Shown here piece by piece: positions 51,237-59,946 of a stretch of DNA of 64,000 bases. Below the pieces are notes generated by a model. That model was not told where the DNA came from. It saw only the letters and a program-made list of their open reading frames with translations, and searched no databases. The stretch is from an uncultured bacterium. Lineage in GTDB: Bacteria; CSSED10-310; CALFER01. Both the position numbers and the translations under genes were made by a program. Every line of letters starts with the position of its first letter. Positions within the stretch are counted from its first letter, which is position 1. Where the stretch lies: contig CALFER010000045.1 in NCBI GenBank assembly GCA_937951895.1, forward strand, positions 53,044 through 117,043. Reading direction: 5' to 3'.

Positions 51237-53699
51237 TTACGACAGGCCATTCTCAGGCGCAGCCATCGCGGGTATCTCTTCCGAACATGGTTCAAATGCC
51301 AGCATTCCGTCTCTCACGAAGATACGCACTTTTCCCTTGCCCAGTTGGTACTTCTGCGAAATGAACTCATCGGCAAGCGGGTTTTCGATGTATTTTCGGA
51401 TCGCCCGTTTTACGGGTCGGGCTCCGAATGAAGGCTGGTAACTCTTTTCAAGCAGCCAATCGCGCGCATCCGACTCCAGCCGCACCTCATATCCGGCCTG
51501 TGAGAGCTGTCGATTCAACAATCGTATGTTGATCTCGATGATCTCACCGATTTGATCACGGGTTAACTGGTGGAATACGATGAGTTCATCCACACGATTG
51601 ATAAACTCGGGATTGAACACATGCTTCATTTCCTGAAGCACCATCTCCTTCATCCGCTCATAATTGCTGCGATCCTGAAGTTCCGGTGCGGAGAATCCCA
51701 TCGAAATGCCATGCCGGATAAACCGTGCGCCGATGTTTGAAGTCATGATCAGAAGGGTATTTTTAAAGTCGACTTTTCGACCCATCGAATCTGTAAGATG
51801 GCCCTCTTCCATGACCTGTAACAGGAGATTGAAGACGTCCGGGCTTGCCTTTTCAATTTCGTCCAGCAGAACCACAGAGTAAGGTCGTCGTCTGACTTTT
51901 TCGGTCAATTGACCGCCTTCCCCATATCCCACATAACCCGGAGGAGATCCGACAAGGCGTGACACCGTGTGCTTTTCCATAAACTCGGACATATCGATCG
52001 AGATAATCGCTTTTTCGTCCCCGAACAGAAACTCGGCGAGAGTCCGAGCGAGTTCCGTCTTGCCAACGCCCGTCGGGCCCAGAAAAATAAACGATCCGAT
52101 CGGTTTCTTCGGATCTTTCAAGCCGGCCCGTGAACGCCGGATCGCCTTGGACACCACGGAGATTGCCTCATCCTGTCCGATCACACGCTTGTGGAGCTCG
52201 TCCTCCATTCGTTTCAACCGTTCGAGTTCGGATTCCTCGAGCTTTTTAACCGGAATTCCAGTCCACTGTGAAACAATCATGGCGACATCGTCACCACTGA
52301 TCGTAACGGGCTGCTCCGAGATCGATCGCATCCACTTTGAGCGAATGGTTTCGGCTTCTGTCCGAACCTGCTGCTGCTGATCCTTGAGTTCCGATATGCG
52401 TTCGAAGTTATGCGCATCCAGTGCTGCTTCGACCTCTTTTTCAATCTCGTCGATCTGTCGATCCAGAACCTTGAGCTGATCCGGAAGCCGGGACACCGCC
52501 AGACGCGCTCGTGAGCCGGCTTCGTCAATGACATCGATGGCTTTGTCCGGTAAATTGCGGTCGCTGATATACTGTTCGGACAAGCGGACTGCGTTCATTA
52601 CCGCTTCCGATGTATAGGTTGCATGATGGTGGCTTTCATACTTATGCTTCAAGCCTTCAATGATCGCGATTGTTTCATCGATCGTCGGGGCAGAAACGAA
52701 TATGGTCTGGAACCGTCTTTCGAGCGCTCCATCCTTTTCGATATGTTTGCGATACTCATCGATCGTCGTCGCGCCGATACACTGCAATTCGCCTCTGGAG
52801 AGCGCCGGTTTGAGCATGTTTGACGCATCGATGGACCCCTCAGCCGCTCCAGCTCCCACCAGCGTATGCAATTCATCGATGAAAATGATGACATCCTGTG
52901 CCTTCTGAAGCTCTTTGATCACAGCCTGAAGCCGTTCCTCGAATTGCCCGCGGTATTTCGTTCCTGCGACCAGTGCGGCCAGGTCGAGGCTGACGATACG
53001 TTTGTTGCCGAGAAGTTCCGGGATGTCGTTCCGAACGATTTTCTGCGCCAGTCCTTCAACGATCGCCGTTTTCCCGACACCGGGCTCACCGATCAGTACG
53101 GGGTTGTTCTTCTGACGTCTGCACAGGATCTGAATCACCCGTTCAATCTCGGGGATTCTCCCGATCACCGGGTCGAGCTGTCCTTCCTCGGCCATCTGGG
53201 TCAGATCGCGTCCGAATGCATCCAGAGCCGGTGTTTTTGATTTATCACGCGTCTTGCTCTTCCCGGGAGCCAGCAGCTCCAGGATCGATTCACGGAGCGT
53301 ATCGAGCACGACGCCGGAATCCCGCAGCAGTTTGCCAGCCAATCCGTTTTTTTCGCGCACGAGTCCCAGAAGGAGGTGTTCGGTGCCAATGTAACTGTGC
53401 GATAACTCCTTGGCTTCATAAACCGCCATCTCGAGAACTTTTTTGGCGAGATCCGAAAAAGGTATCTCTCGCTGATAACTGCGCCTGTTTCCCAGCACGA
53501 CACGACGCTCGATCTGCATCTGCATGGTCTGGGGATTGATGTTGAGTTTTCTGAGGGCGCGGACGCCGATACCTCCGCCTTCCTTGATCAAACCCAGCAA
53601 CAAGTGCTCGGTATCGAGCTGATCGTGCTGCAACCGCTCGGCTTCGTTCTTCGCGAGCATGATCACGAGGCGCGCGCGGTCGGTAAACTTCTCGAACAT
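51237..53699 (-). CDS. clpC: ClpC-type AAA+ ATPase
   Basis: This 820-residue unfoldase has a double Clp N-domain (residues 1-140, with TEHLLLGLI and TEHLLLGLV repeats), first AAA domain with GEPGVGKT and VIIFIDELHTLVGAG, a middle coiled segment with a UVR-like piece (LDAHNFERISELKD), second AAA domain with GPTGVGKTE and VLLDEIEKA, and the sensor block NPEFINRVDELI. That middle length fits ClpC rather than ClpB. It works with ClpP, which is not in this window, and no McsA/McsB is beside it. It lies 13 bases downstream of lolD. Confidence 0.94.
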   Translation of the reverse strand: MFEKFTDRARLVIMLAKNEAERLQHDQLDTEHLLLGLIKEGGGIGVRALRKLNINPQTMQMQIERRVVLGNRRSYQREIPFSDLAKKVLEMAVYEAKELSHSYIGTEHLLLGLVREKNGLAGKLLRDSGVVLDTLRESILELLAPGKSKTRDKSKTPALDAFGRDLTQMAEEGQLDPVIGRIPEIERVIQILCRRQKNNPVLIGEPGVGKTAIVEGLAQKIVRNDIPELLGNKRIVSLDLAALVAGTKYRGQFEERLQAVIKELQKAQDVIIFIDELHTLVGAGAAEGSIDASNMLKPALSRGELQCIGATTIDEYRKHIEKDGALERRFQTIFVSAPTIDETIAIIEGLKHKYESHHHATYTSEAVMNAVRLSEQYISDRNLPDKAIDVIDEAGSRARLAVSRLPDQLKVLDRQIDEIEKEVEAALDAHNFERISELKDQQQQVRTEAETIRSKWMRSISEQPVTISGDDVAMIVSQWTGIPVKKLEESELERLKRMEDELHKRVIGQDEAISVVSKAIRRSRAGLKDPKKPIGSFIFLGPTGVGKTELARTLAEFLFGDEKAIISIDMSEFMEKHTVSRLVGSPPGYVGYGEGGQLTEKVRRRPYSVVLLDEIEKASPDVFNLLLQVMEEGHLTDSMGRKVDFKNTLLIMTSNIGARFIRHGISMGFSAPELQDRSNYERMKEMVLQEMKHVFNPEFINRVDELIVFHQLTRDQIGEIIEINIRLLNRQLSQAGYEVRLESDARDWLLEKSYQPSFGARPVKRAIRKYIENPLADEFISQKYQLGKGKVRIFVRDGMLAFEPCSEEIPAMAAPENGLS

Positions 53700-53712
53700 C
53701 CTATCCCCTTTC

Positions 53713-54414
53713 TCAAGTCTCCAAAGACTCGATCGTCATGTCGTGAATGCGCCCGTCACTCAGATGAACCCAACGATGTGACGAGCGAGCGAGATCCAGG
53801 TTGTGCGTTGCGATGAGGAATGCCACATTGTAGCGCTCATTCAGGTCTCTCATGATCCGAAACACTTTCATCGCCGTCCCTTCATCCAGATTTCCAGTCG
53901 GTTCATCCGCCAGAATCAGGCTCGGGCTCGTGATCATCGCCCGGGCCAGCGCAACCCTCTGCTGTTCGCCGCCTGATAATTGACCAGGCTTATGGTTACT
54001 ACGATCCGACAGACCGACCTGTTCCAAAAAACTGAATGCCTCCGACAACGCACGCTTTCGCTCGATCCTTCGGATCAACAGCGGCATCGCCACGTTCTCG
54101 ACCGCCGAAAACTCCGGCAGCAGGTGATGAAACTGAAACACAAAACCGATCTCACGATTTCTGAACTCCGCAAGCTCCACATCCGTTTGATTCCGAAGCG
54201 ACCGGTTGCGATACAGAATTTCTCCTCCGGTCGCGCGATCGAGACCCCCCAGAATATGCAACAGGGTGGATTTCCCGACTCCCGAGGCACCGGTCAGCGC
54301 TACGAATCTGCCGACAGGAACCTCAAAGGTGATTCCCTTGAGCACGTCCAGCGTCGAGGAACCGGAATGATATGATTTCGAGATATCGCGAGCGATTATC
54401 AGAGGTTCATTCAT
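53713..54414 (-). CDS. lolD: lipoprotein-releasing system ATPase LolD
   Basis: This 233-residue ABC ATPase has Walker A GASGVGKST, Q-loop FVFQFHHLLPEF, signature LSGGEQQRVALARA, Walker B LILADEPTGNLD and an H-loop IATHN. The short linker and the match to the MacB/LolD group, together with the neighbouring LolC/E-type permease, give the name. The start at ATG 54414 has GAGG upstream and overlaps the lolC stop by eight bases. It powers release of lipoproteins from the inner membrane. Confidence 0.93.
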   Translation of the reverse strand: MNEPLIIARDISKSYHSGSSTLDVLKGITFEVPVGRFVALTGASGVGKSTLLHILGGLDRATGGEILYRNRSLRNQTDVELAEFRNREIGFVFQFHHLLPEFSAVENVAMPLLIRRIERKRALSEAFSFLEQVGLSDRSNHKPGQLSGGEQQRVALARAMITSPSLILADEPTGNLDEGTAMKVFRIMRDLNERYNVAFLIATHNLDLARSSHRWVHLSDGRIHDMTIESLET

Positions 54415-55666
54415 AACGGATCGCCTCAACCGGATCGAGCTTCGCGGCCTGCCGGGCCGGGTAGATGGTTGCCAGCAGGCTGATGATCAGAGATGCCGTG
54501 CAGATCGCGAACACATCGTTGAGATCGATCAGAAATGGAAGATGACTGATGTAATAGACTTCGCCTTCGAGTCTGATCCACTGGTATCGATCCGCCAGAA
54601 GACTCAATACCACACCCGCCACACAGCCGATCAATGTACCGACACTCCCGATAATCATGCCCTGCGTCAAAAAAATTCTCTGGATGCTCGCGTGCGTCGC
54701 GCCCATCGTCTTGAGGATCCCGATGTCCTTGTTCTTCTCCATCACCATCAATGTCAGAGAACTGATGATATTGAATGCGGCGACGAATACAATCAGTGTC
54801 AGGATGATGAACATGGCGATTTTTTCCAGTTTCAACGCTGAAAAGAACGCATGATTCATTTCCTTCCAGTCTCTGATCCAGAACCGATCACGGAACAGTC
54901 CTCTGAGTTTCTTTATGATTGATTCGGTTCGGAAGATGTCGGCCACGCGAATTTCGATCCCGTCGATCACATCGCGCCCACCGTTGATGTCTCGAGCAGA
55001 ATCCATCGAAATGTAGCCCATCGTCCGATCGTATTCATACATCCCCGAGCTGACCAGGCCGACGACCTGGAAGGCGCGTGACTTCGGGACCATGCCCATC
55101 GGAGTCAGCGTCGTGGCAGTCGAGGTGACATTCACCACCTGATTCAGGGAGACTCCGATGGCGGCAGCCAACTCAACGCCAAGAACAATTGCATTCTGAG
55201 GAAGATCGGGATCCTGCTCGCGGAGCGCTGTGCGATTCGATGAACGGAGATTCTGCAGTGACCCCCGAATCACATTTTTCGCCAGATCCCCGAGTGCGGC
55301 ACTATCCGGATCAATTGCCTTTATCAGAATTCCATCGGTATGTTCCTGTCTGGAAATCATCGCCTTGAGAAACAGAAATGGTTGCGCTCCGATCACACCG
55401 TCAACCGACGCGGCGGTCTGAACGATTTCAGAGATTCCGGAAATCGTTTCGGAGGTGTCCCTGGGAGACATGACGATATGCGAATTTGTCCCAAGGATTT
55501 TCGTTCGGAGATCTTCTTCGAAGCCGGTCATGACCGCCAGAACAATGATCAGTGCGGCAACACCCAGAGCCACTCCGAAGATCGAGATACCGGTAATGAC
55601 AGAAATCATGGTCTGTTTTCTGCGCGCCCTCAGGTATCGAATTGCGATGAAAAGTTCGTATTTCAC
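54407..55666 (-). CDS. lolC: lipoprotein-releasing permease LolC/LolE
   Basis: This 419-residue protein has one N-terminal membrane helix (about 20-50), a large periplasmic domain, and three C-terminal FtsX-type helices. The N-terminal ELFIAIRYLRARRKQTMISV and the block ISSLTLMVMEKNKDIGILKT are family hallmarks. Only one permease gene is present, as in the LolF-type or LolC-only arrangement of non-gamma bacteria, so it may act as a homodimer. The start is a GTG with GGAG upstream. Confidence 0.93.
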   Translation of the reverse strand: MKYELFIAIRYLRARRKQTMISVITGISIFGVALGVAALIIVLAVMTGFEEDLRTKILGTNSHIVMSPRDTSETISGISEIVQTAASVDGVIGAQPFLFLKAMISRQEHTDGILIKAIDPDSAALGDLAKNVIRGSLQNLRSSNRTALREQDPDLPQNAIVLGVELAAAIGVSLNQVVNVTSTATTLTPMGMVPKSRAFQVVGLVSSGMYEYDRTMGYISMDSARDINGGRDVIDGIEIRVADIFRTESIIKKLRGLFRDRFWIRDWKEMNHAFFSALKLEKIAMFIILTLIVFVAAFNIISSLTLMVMEKNKDIGILKTMGATHASIQRIFLTQGMIIGSVGTLIGCVAGVVLSLLADRYQWIRLEGEVYYISHLPFLIDLNDVFAICTASLIISLLATIYPARQAAKLDPVEAIRYE

Positions 55667-55699
55667 TTGGTCTCCGGTCGGAACCAGGCTCGCACCGCC

Positions 55700-56798
55700 T
55701 TATTTCATTCTCAGATACGCCTCAATGAATTCATCCAGATCGCCGTCCAGAAAATCGTCGACTTTGCCGGTTTCCATATCCGTCCGGTGATCCTTGATCA
55801 GTCGATAGGGATGCAAGGTATAGGATCGGATCTGACTGCCCCATGCGATATCCTTTTTTGCGGATTCCACCCGCTCACGTTCGGTCTCGAGTTCCTGCAT
55901 CTTGATATCGTAGAGTCTTGCTTTGAGGATCTTCATGGCAATATCGCGATTTCGGTGCTGGGAGCGTTCGTTCTGGCATGTGACAACGATACCCGATGGG
56001 AAGTGAGTGATGCGCACCGCCGAGTCTGTCGTATTGACGCCTTGCCCGCCGGGGCCGCTGGATCGGAACACATCGATCCGAATGTCGCTCGGATTGACGT
56101 CGATCTCAATACTTTCCTGAATCTCCGGGTATACAAAGACCGATGCAAAGGAGGTGTGTCTGCGGCTGTTGGCATCGAAAGGCGAAATTCGCACGAGGCG
56201 ATGCACGCCGACTTCGGCTTTGAGATAACCATATGCATAGTCGCCGACCACTTCGAATGTTGCACTTTTTATGCCTGCCTCATCGCCGGGCAACAGGTCA
56301 AGCAGTTGAAATTTGAAGCCTCTCCGTTCGACCCAGCGAGAGTACATTCGGAAGAGCATCTGAGCCCAGTCCTGGCTTTCGGTTCCACCCGCTCCCGGAT
56401 GAATCGCCACGATGGCATCCGCCGAGTCACGCGGATCCGAGAGCATGGTCTGGAAATCGTAACGGTCAAAGCGGGCGGAAAACGCATCGAGTGCGGATTG
56501 AACGTCCGCAACCATCGTTTCATCCTCAACAGCCAGTTCCGTCAGCTCGACAAGCTCCTCAAACTCCTGCTGATGCGCATTCCACTCACCGACGACCTTG
56601 GCCAATCCGGACCGTTCACGCGTGATTCCCTGGGCCTGTTGCTGGTTATTCCAGAATGAAGGCTCATTCATGATCGCATCGAGGTCGACAATCCGCTTCC
56701 CCTTCGCCTCGATGTCAAAGACGCCTCCATGCATCCATGAGGCGATTCTGAATCGCATTCAGCTCTTTATTGAACAACCGAACAGAAATTTCCTTCAT
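55700..56798 (-). CDS. prfB: peptide chain release factor 2, with programmed +1 frameshift
   Basis: This gene needs a +1 ribosomal frameshift to make a 365-residue RF2. The first 27 codons (from ATG at 56798, GGAGG seven bases upstream) end at CTT, followed by an in-frame TGA; shifting one base forward gives GAC and continues to the stop at 55700. RF2 features are the SPF tripeptide in RISPFDANSRRH and the GGQ motif in SSGPGGQGVNTT. It recognises UGA and UAA stops. The ATG overlaps the lnt stop (ATGA). It is followed by lolC 33 bases later. Confidence 0.95.
56714..56728 (-). promoter_or_regulatory. prfB programmed +1 frameshift site
   Basis: The minus-strand sequence reads GGAGG-CGT-CTT-TGA-C: an internal Shine-Dalgarno-like GGAGG (56724-56728), then CGT, the slippery CTT (56718-56720) and the in-frame TGA with the following C (56714-56717). 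This is the classical autoregulatory site by which RF2 level sets its own frameshift rate. Confidence 0.95.
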
Positions 56799-58366
56799 CG
56801 CCAAACCTCCGGATATAATGTTGCCGTTCGTCTGCGAACCGCCCGTATCGTAGCGGCGATCACGCAAAAAAGCACGCATGAAAGCGAAAAAACATCACCA
56901 AACCGGGTGTAAAAAGTCGTTTCCGCCGGAATTCCAACCGTCACGAGTTTCGCATCCGGTGTAAACAAATCGCTCTTTGTTATCGGACGCCCGCATGCAT
57001 CGATCGCACCCGTGATGCCGGTATTGGCCGCACGGATAACCGGCCTCGCGTTTTCGACGGCCCGGTAACAGTAATTCGAAAAATGCTGCTCCGGCGCCCA
57101 GGATCGGCCGAACCAGGCATCGTTCGTGATGTTGCACAGCACATCGGCACCCTGCGCGACGCGTCGCCGAACCAGATCGGGAAAGACCCCCTCGTAACAG
57201 ATTGTCATGCCGATTCGCGTCGTTCCGGCAATCAGGGGTGCAGCCGATTCACCTGTATCAAATGTGCCGATGGCCCCCTCCACCAGACGATTCACGAAAA
57301 AGAACATGGACGGAAGCGGTACATATTCTCCGAAGGGAACCAGATGCTCCTTGTAGTAATACATCTCCAGTCCTCCGGAGCGCGGCACCAATACCGCGGC
57401 GTTGTACGTTGCGGAATCGAGCTGATCGAGCGTTCCGGTCAGGAGAGGAGCGTCCATTGTCTGGATCAGGGAGTTGATCCGATCGGCATACGTCAGTCCC
57501 TCGGCCGTTCGATACCGGCCGGCAAAACGATACAGAAACGTGATGGATGATTCCGGCCAGACGATCAGTTCCGGACGCCCATCTCTCAGAGACTCGCTCA
57601 ATTGAATCAGTTTCTCGAGAGTTTCTCCACGATAGGATTCCTGCCATTTCAAATCCTGGGGGATGTTGGGCTGGATCAAAGCCACCCGCAATTCAGCCGC
57701 ATTCCGATCCGCATGGCTCAGAACGGAGAATCCATATCCGATCGCCAGTCCCATGACCAGAACCGTCGCAAGAAACTGCCGCATAACCTCCTTCTTTTTA
57801 CCCTGTCGGATCATCAGAGCGATCACGGTGTTGACCATAATGATCATGAAGGAGATGCCGTAAAACGATCCCCATCGGGCATTCTGCAGGACCGGTAGGA
57901 TGTTGTATTGCGACAACCCGAGAGCATTCCAGGGAAATCCGCTGAAAAGATATGTTCTGAGATACTCGAATGATACCCAGCACGCAGCCGGTATCAGGCA
58001 CCATGTTTCCTTGAAAACCGGCCGGATTCTGAAAGCGCAGACGAGTGCCACAGCCTGGAACAGGGCGCAATAGGCAGCAAGCAGGCCGACGAACAGCACG
58101 GCGAGCGGCCATGCGATTCCGCCGTAATCGATCATGGTATGACGAACCCATGCCAGATTCATCGTGAAACCGATGAAAGACGCACTCCAAGTCAACCGAA
58201 ACACTGAAACCGAGGTTGATTCGAGCATGATAAAGAGCGGAATCCACGCAACCCAGGCCAGATACGACAATGACGGATCCGGGAAGGACAGTCCCGTCGC
58301 AACTCCCGTCATGAGGACGGCGATCCATCTTTGAACGGATTCTCTATTCGGTCTCCGGATCGTCAT
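56795..58366 (-). CDS. lnt: apolipoprotein N-acyltransferase
   Basis: This 523-residue inner-membrane enzyme adds the third acyl chain to lipoproteins. About seven to eight helices occupy residues 15-215 and the last 30, around a nitrilase-like domain. The catalytic triad is visible: Glu in LIVWPESS, Lys in YYKEHLVPFGEY and Cys in MTICYEGVFP. Its stop overlaps the prfB start. The presence of lnt next to lolC and lolD fits a full lipoprotein maturation and sorting route. The start overlaps the cytochrome gene end by 23 bases. Confidence 0.95.
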   Translation of the reverse strand: MTIRRPNRESVQRWIAVLMTGVATGLSFPDPSLSYLAWVAWIPLFIMLESTSVSVFRLTWSASFIGFTMNLAWVRHTMIDYGGIAWPLAVLFVGLLAAYCALFQAVALVCAFRIRPVFKETWCLIPAACWVSFEYLRTYLFSGFPWNALGLSQYNILPVLQNARWGSFYGISFMIIMVNTVIALMIRQGKKKEVMRQFLATVLVMGLAIGYGFSVLSHADRNAAELRVALIQPNIPQDLKWQESYRGETLEKLIQLSESLRDGRPELIVWPESSITFLYRFAGRYRTAEGLTYADRINSLIQTMDAPLLTGTLDQLDSATYNAAVLVPRSGGLEMYYYKEHLVPFGEYVPLPSMFFFVNRLVEGAIGTFDTGESAAPLIAGTTRIGMTICYEGVFPDLVRRRVAQGADVLCNITNDAWFGRSWAPEQHFSNYCYRAVENARPVIRAANTGITGAIDACGRPITKSDLFTPDAKLVTVGIPAETTFYTRFGDVFSLSCVLFCVIAATIRAVRRRTATLYPEVWR

Positions 58367-58880
58367 GTTTCACCTTCGGATACTCGTTCGCAAATACAAA
58401 CTCAGGATCGATCGACCGGGTATGGCATCGGATGCATTCGACGCGGATGTCGCACAGACGACATGCGGGTTGTTCGATATAATCCGGGTTCCTGGCATGG
58501 GTGGATTGAGGGCCATGACAGGATTCGCAGCCAACCGAGGCATCGGCCGATGAAGTGACATGACACCGCCCGCAGTCTCCGCCGTGAGGTGGCGTGACTG
58601 TTTGATCGAACGTACGGGCATGTGCCGAGCGACGCCACTGATCGTATTGCTTTGGATGGCATGGTTCGCACCGGCTGCTGCCTGCAAAAGCATCTCGTGC
58701 TTCCGTTGAAGTGGCGGGCAGAATAGAGATCGTCTGTCGATCCGGTACACGTTCGGACGGGGTGAGCGGTTCTTGGTTCGTCGGTGGGAAGCGGCAGGCG
58801 CTTGCCACGACAATCAGGAGAATGCAGACGACGAATCTCTCAATCGAACGAACGGCCTTCTCTCCGGAATCCCTCCACAT
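58344..58880 (-). CDS. tetrahaem c-type cytochrome, lipoprotein-like, c554-related
   Basis: This protein of about 178 residues has a hydrophobic signal ending ASAC, a possible lipobox (FVVCILLIVVASAC). It has four CxxCH haem sites (CEPCH, CGRCH, CESCH, CIRCH) and one CRLCD that resembles a haem site with Asp in place of His. Other His candidates for axial ligands are in RRSAHARTF, STHARNP and KVKHDD. Family likeness is to the cytochrome c-554/c-prime region of multihaem proteins. The start at ATG 58880 is tentative. It would act in periplasmic electron transfer; no oxidoreductase partner is next to it. It overlaps lnt by 23 bases. Confidence 0.85.
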   Translation of the reverse strand: MWRDSGEKAVRSIERFVVCILLIVVASACRFPPTNQEPLTPSERVPDRQTISILPATSTEARDAFAGSSRCEPCHPKQYDQWRRSAHARTFDQTVTPPHGGDCGRCHVTSSADASVGCESCHGPQSTHARNPDYIEQPACRLCDIRVECIRCHTRSIDPEFVFANEYPKVKHDDPETE

Positions 58881-58925
58881 CAATCTGTCGGGCGGTCGAT
58901 TCGCATCTCCGCCCATTCTCGCGAT

Positions 58926-59144
58926 TCACACCGCTTCGATGCCTTTGAGCTCCGGTACCTTTTCCTTGAGAACGCGTTCGACGCCCATTTTCAATGTCAT
59001 TGCCGCTCCGGGGCAACCGGCGCATGCGCCGCGCAGCCGAACCTTTGCGATGCCATCGACGATATCAACAAGTTCAACGTCACCACCGTCCATTTTCAGA
59101 TAAGGCCGTATGGTTTCGAGTGCTTCGAGTACTTTTTCCTTCAT
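58926..59144 (-). CDS. NifU-like C-terminal domain (Fe-S scaffold)
   Basis: This 72-residue protein is a stand-alone NifU C-terminal domain. The family block LKMDGGDVELVDI and the cluster-binding CxxC at Cys41 and Cys44 (GACAGCPGAA) are present. The start ATG at 59144 has AGGAGG six bases upstream; the open frame upstream lacks family-like sequence. It probably passes Fe-S clusters to target proteins; the cytochrome gene follows 45 bases later. Confidence 0.93.
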   Translation of the reverse strand: MKEKVLEALETIRPYLKMDGGDVELVDIVDGIAKVRLRGACAGCPGAAMTLKMGVERVLKEKVPELKGIEAV

Positions 59145-59271
59145 TCTTTCCTCCTGAGATGCCTGGTGCATCTGCGTTGGGAGGTTTACTAGCATATAAT
59201 CGGGAAGAAAATCAATTCGCGTTTCGACGTGCGCGGGTGGAGCGGGGATACAGATACGGGGAACCGCGGAA

Positions 59272-59300
59272 TTGACTGCGTTGTTCAAATCGAATATAAA
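59272..59300 (+). promoter_or_regulatory. strong-looking sigma-70 promoter of the Ser-rich secreted protein gene
   Basis: TTGACT (59272-59277) and TATAAA (59295-59300) are 17 bases apart, each five of six matches. Transcription would start a few bases before the AGGAGG at 59308-59313, leaving a very short leader before the ATG at 59319. Confidence 0.65.
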
Positions 59301-59318
59301 CGGCTCAGGAGGCCAAAC

Positions 59319-59927
59319 ATGAAGTTTTGCATGCTCGGGTTTCTCGCGATATTGATCCTACCCTCCCCCATCTTCGCCGACACGACACCGGCGTACGCGA
59401 TCATCCTCTCCAACGGAGTCAAACTCAAGGTCAGCGAATACCAGATCAATATGGAACTCGATACCATCACCTACCGCAGTGATGCGTCGGGATTGACAGC
59501 CACATTCCCGCTCGAACGGGTCAAGCATGTTGTCCAGTTCGACGCAGCGCTTGCGGATGTTCCCGATACCGCTTTCGTGCTGTTCCGCAATGAATCGTCC
59601 ATTCAGGATTTTCCGAACGACGGCGGCATTCCGGTGACCTTCAAGGTCAGGGCAACCTCGGTCGGCAGCAGTGATTCAGGCTACGGTGGAACCCAGTCAT
59701 CCAACCGCGGTTTCTCACAGACGAAAGGTTCCTCATCCGGCTCAAATTCCTCTTCAGGCAGTTCGAGTGCGTCTTCGAACCGATTCGGCCAATCCACAAG
59801 TCGGACATCGAAACCAACCTCATCGACGACGAGTTCCAGTTCATCGAGCAGTTCAAGTTCATCTCAGAGCTCATCGAGTTCCAGTTTCGACGCTTTCATG
59901 AACGCATTGACCGGCGGGAAAAAGTAA
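59319..59927 (+). CDS. secreted protein with Ser-rich C-terminal tract
   Basis: This protein of about 202 residues has a signal peptide (MKFCMLGFLAILILPSPIFA) and a beta-rich folded part (about 21-125: AYAIILSNGVKLKVSEYQIN and FPLERVKHVVQFD). The rest is a Ser/Thr/Gly tract ending in SFDAFMNALTGGKK. The start at ATG 59319 has AGGAGG six bases upstream. The Ser tract could be a flexible linker or glycosylation target. It is followed after 19 bases by a membrane glycosyltransferase-like gene, and its function is unknown. Confidence 0.8.
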   Translation: MKFCMLGFLAILILPSPIFADTTPAYAIILSNGVKLKVSEYQINMELDTITYRSDASGLTATFPLERVKHVVQFDAALADVPDTAFVLFRNESSIQDFPNDGGIPVTFKVRATSVGSSDSGYGGTQSSNRGFSQTKGSSSGSNSSSGSSSASSNRFGQSTSRTSKPTSSTTSSSSSSSSSSSQSSSSSSFDAFMNALTGGKK

Positions 59928-59946
59928 CCCGGTTTCTCCGGTATTC

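Noticed and set aside
55340..56659. 439-codon open frame on the plus strand
   Set aside because: It lies entirely antisense to prfB and lolC, which have clear family motifs. It has no ribosome site or recognisable domain, and it is best explained by codon bias on the real strand.
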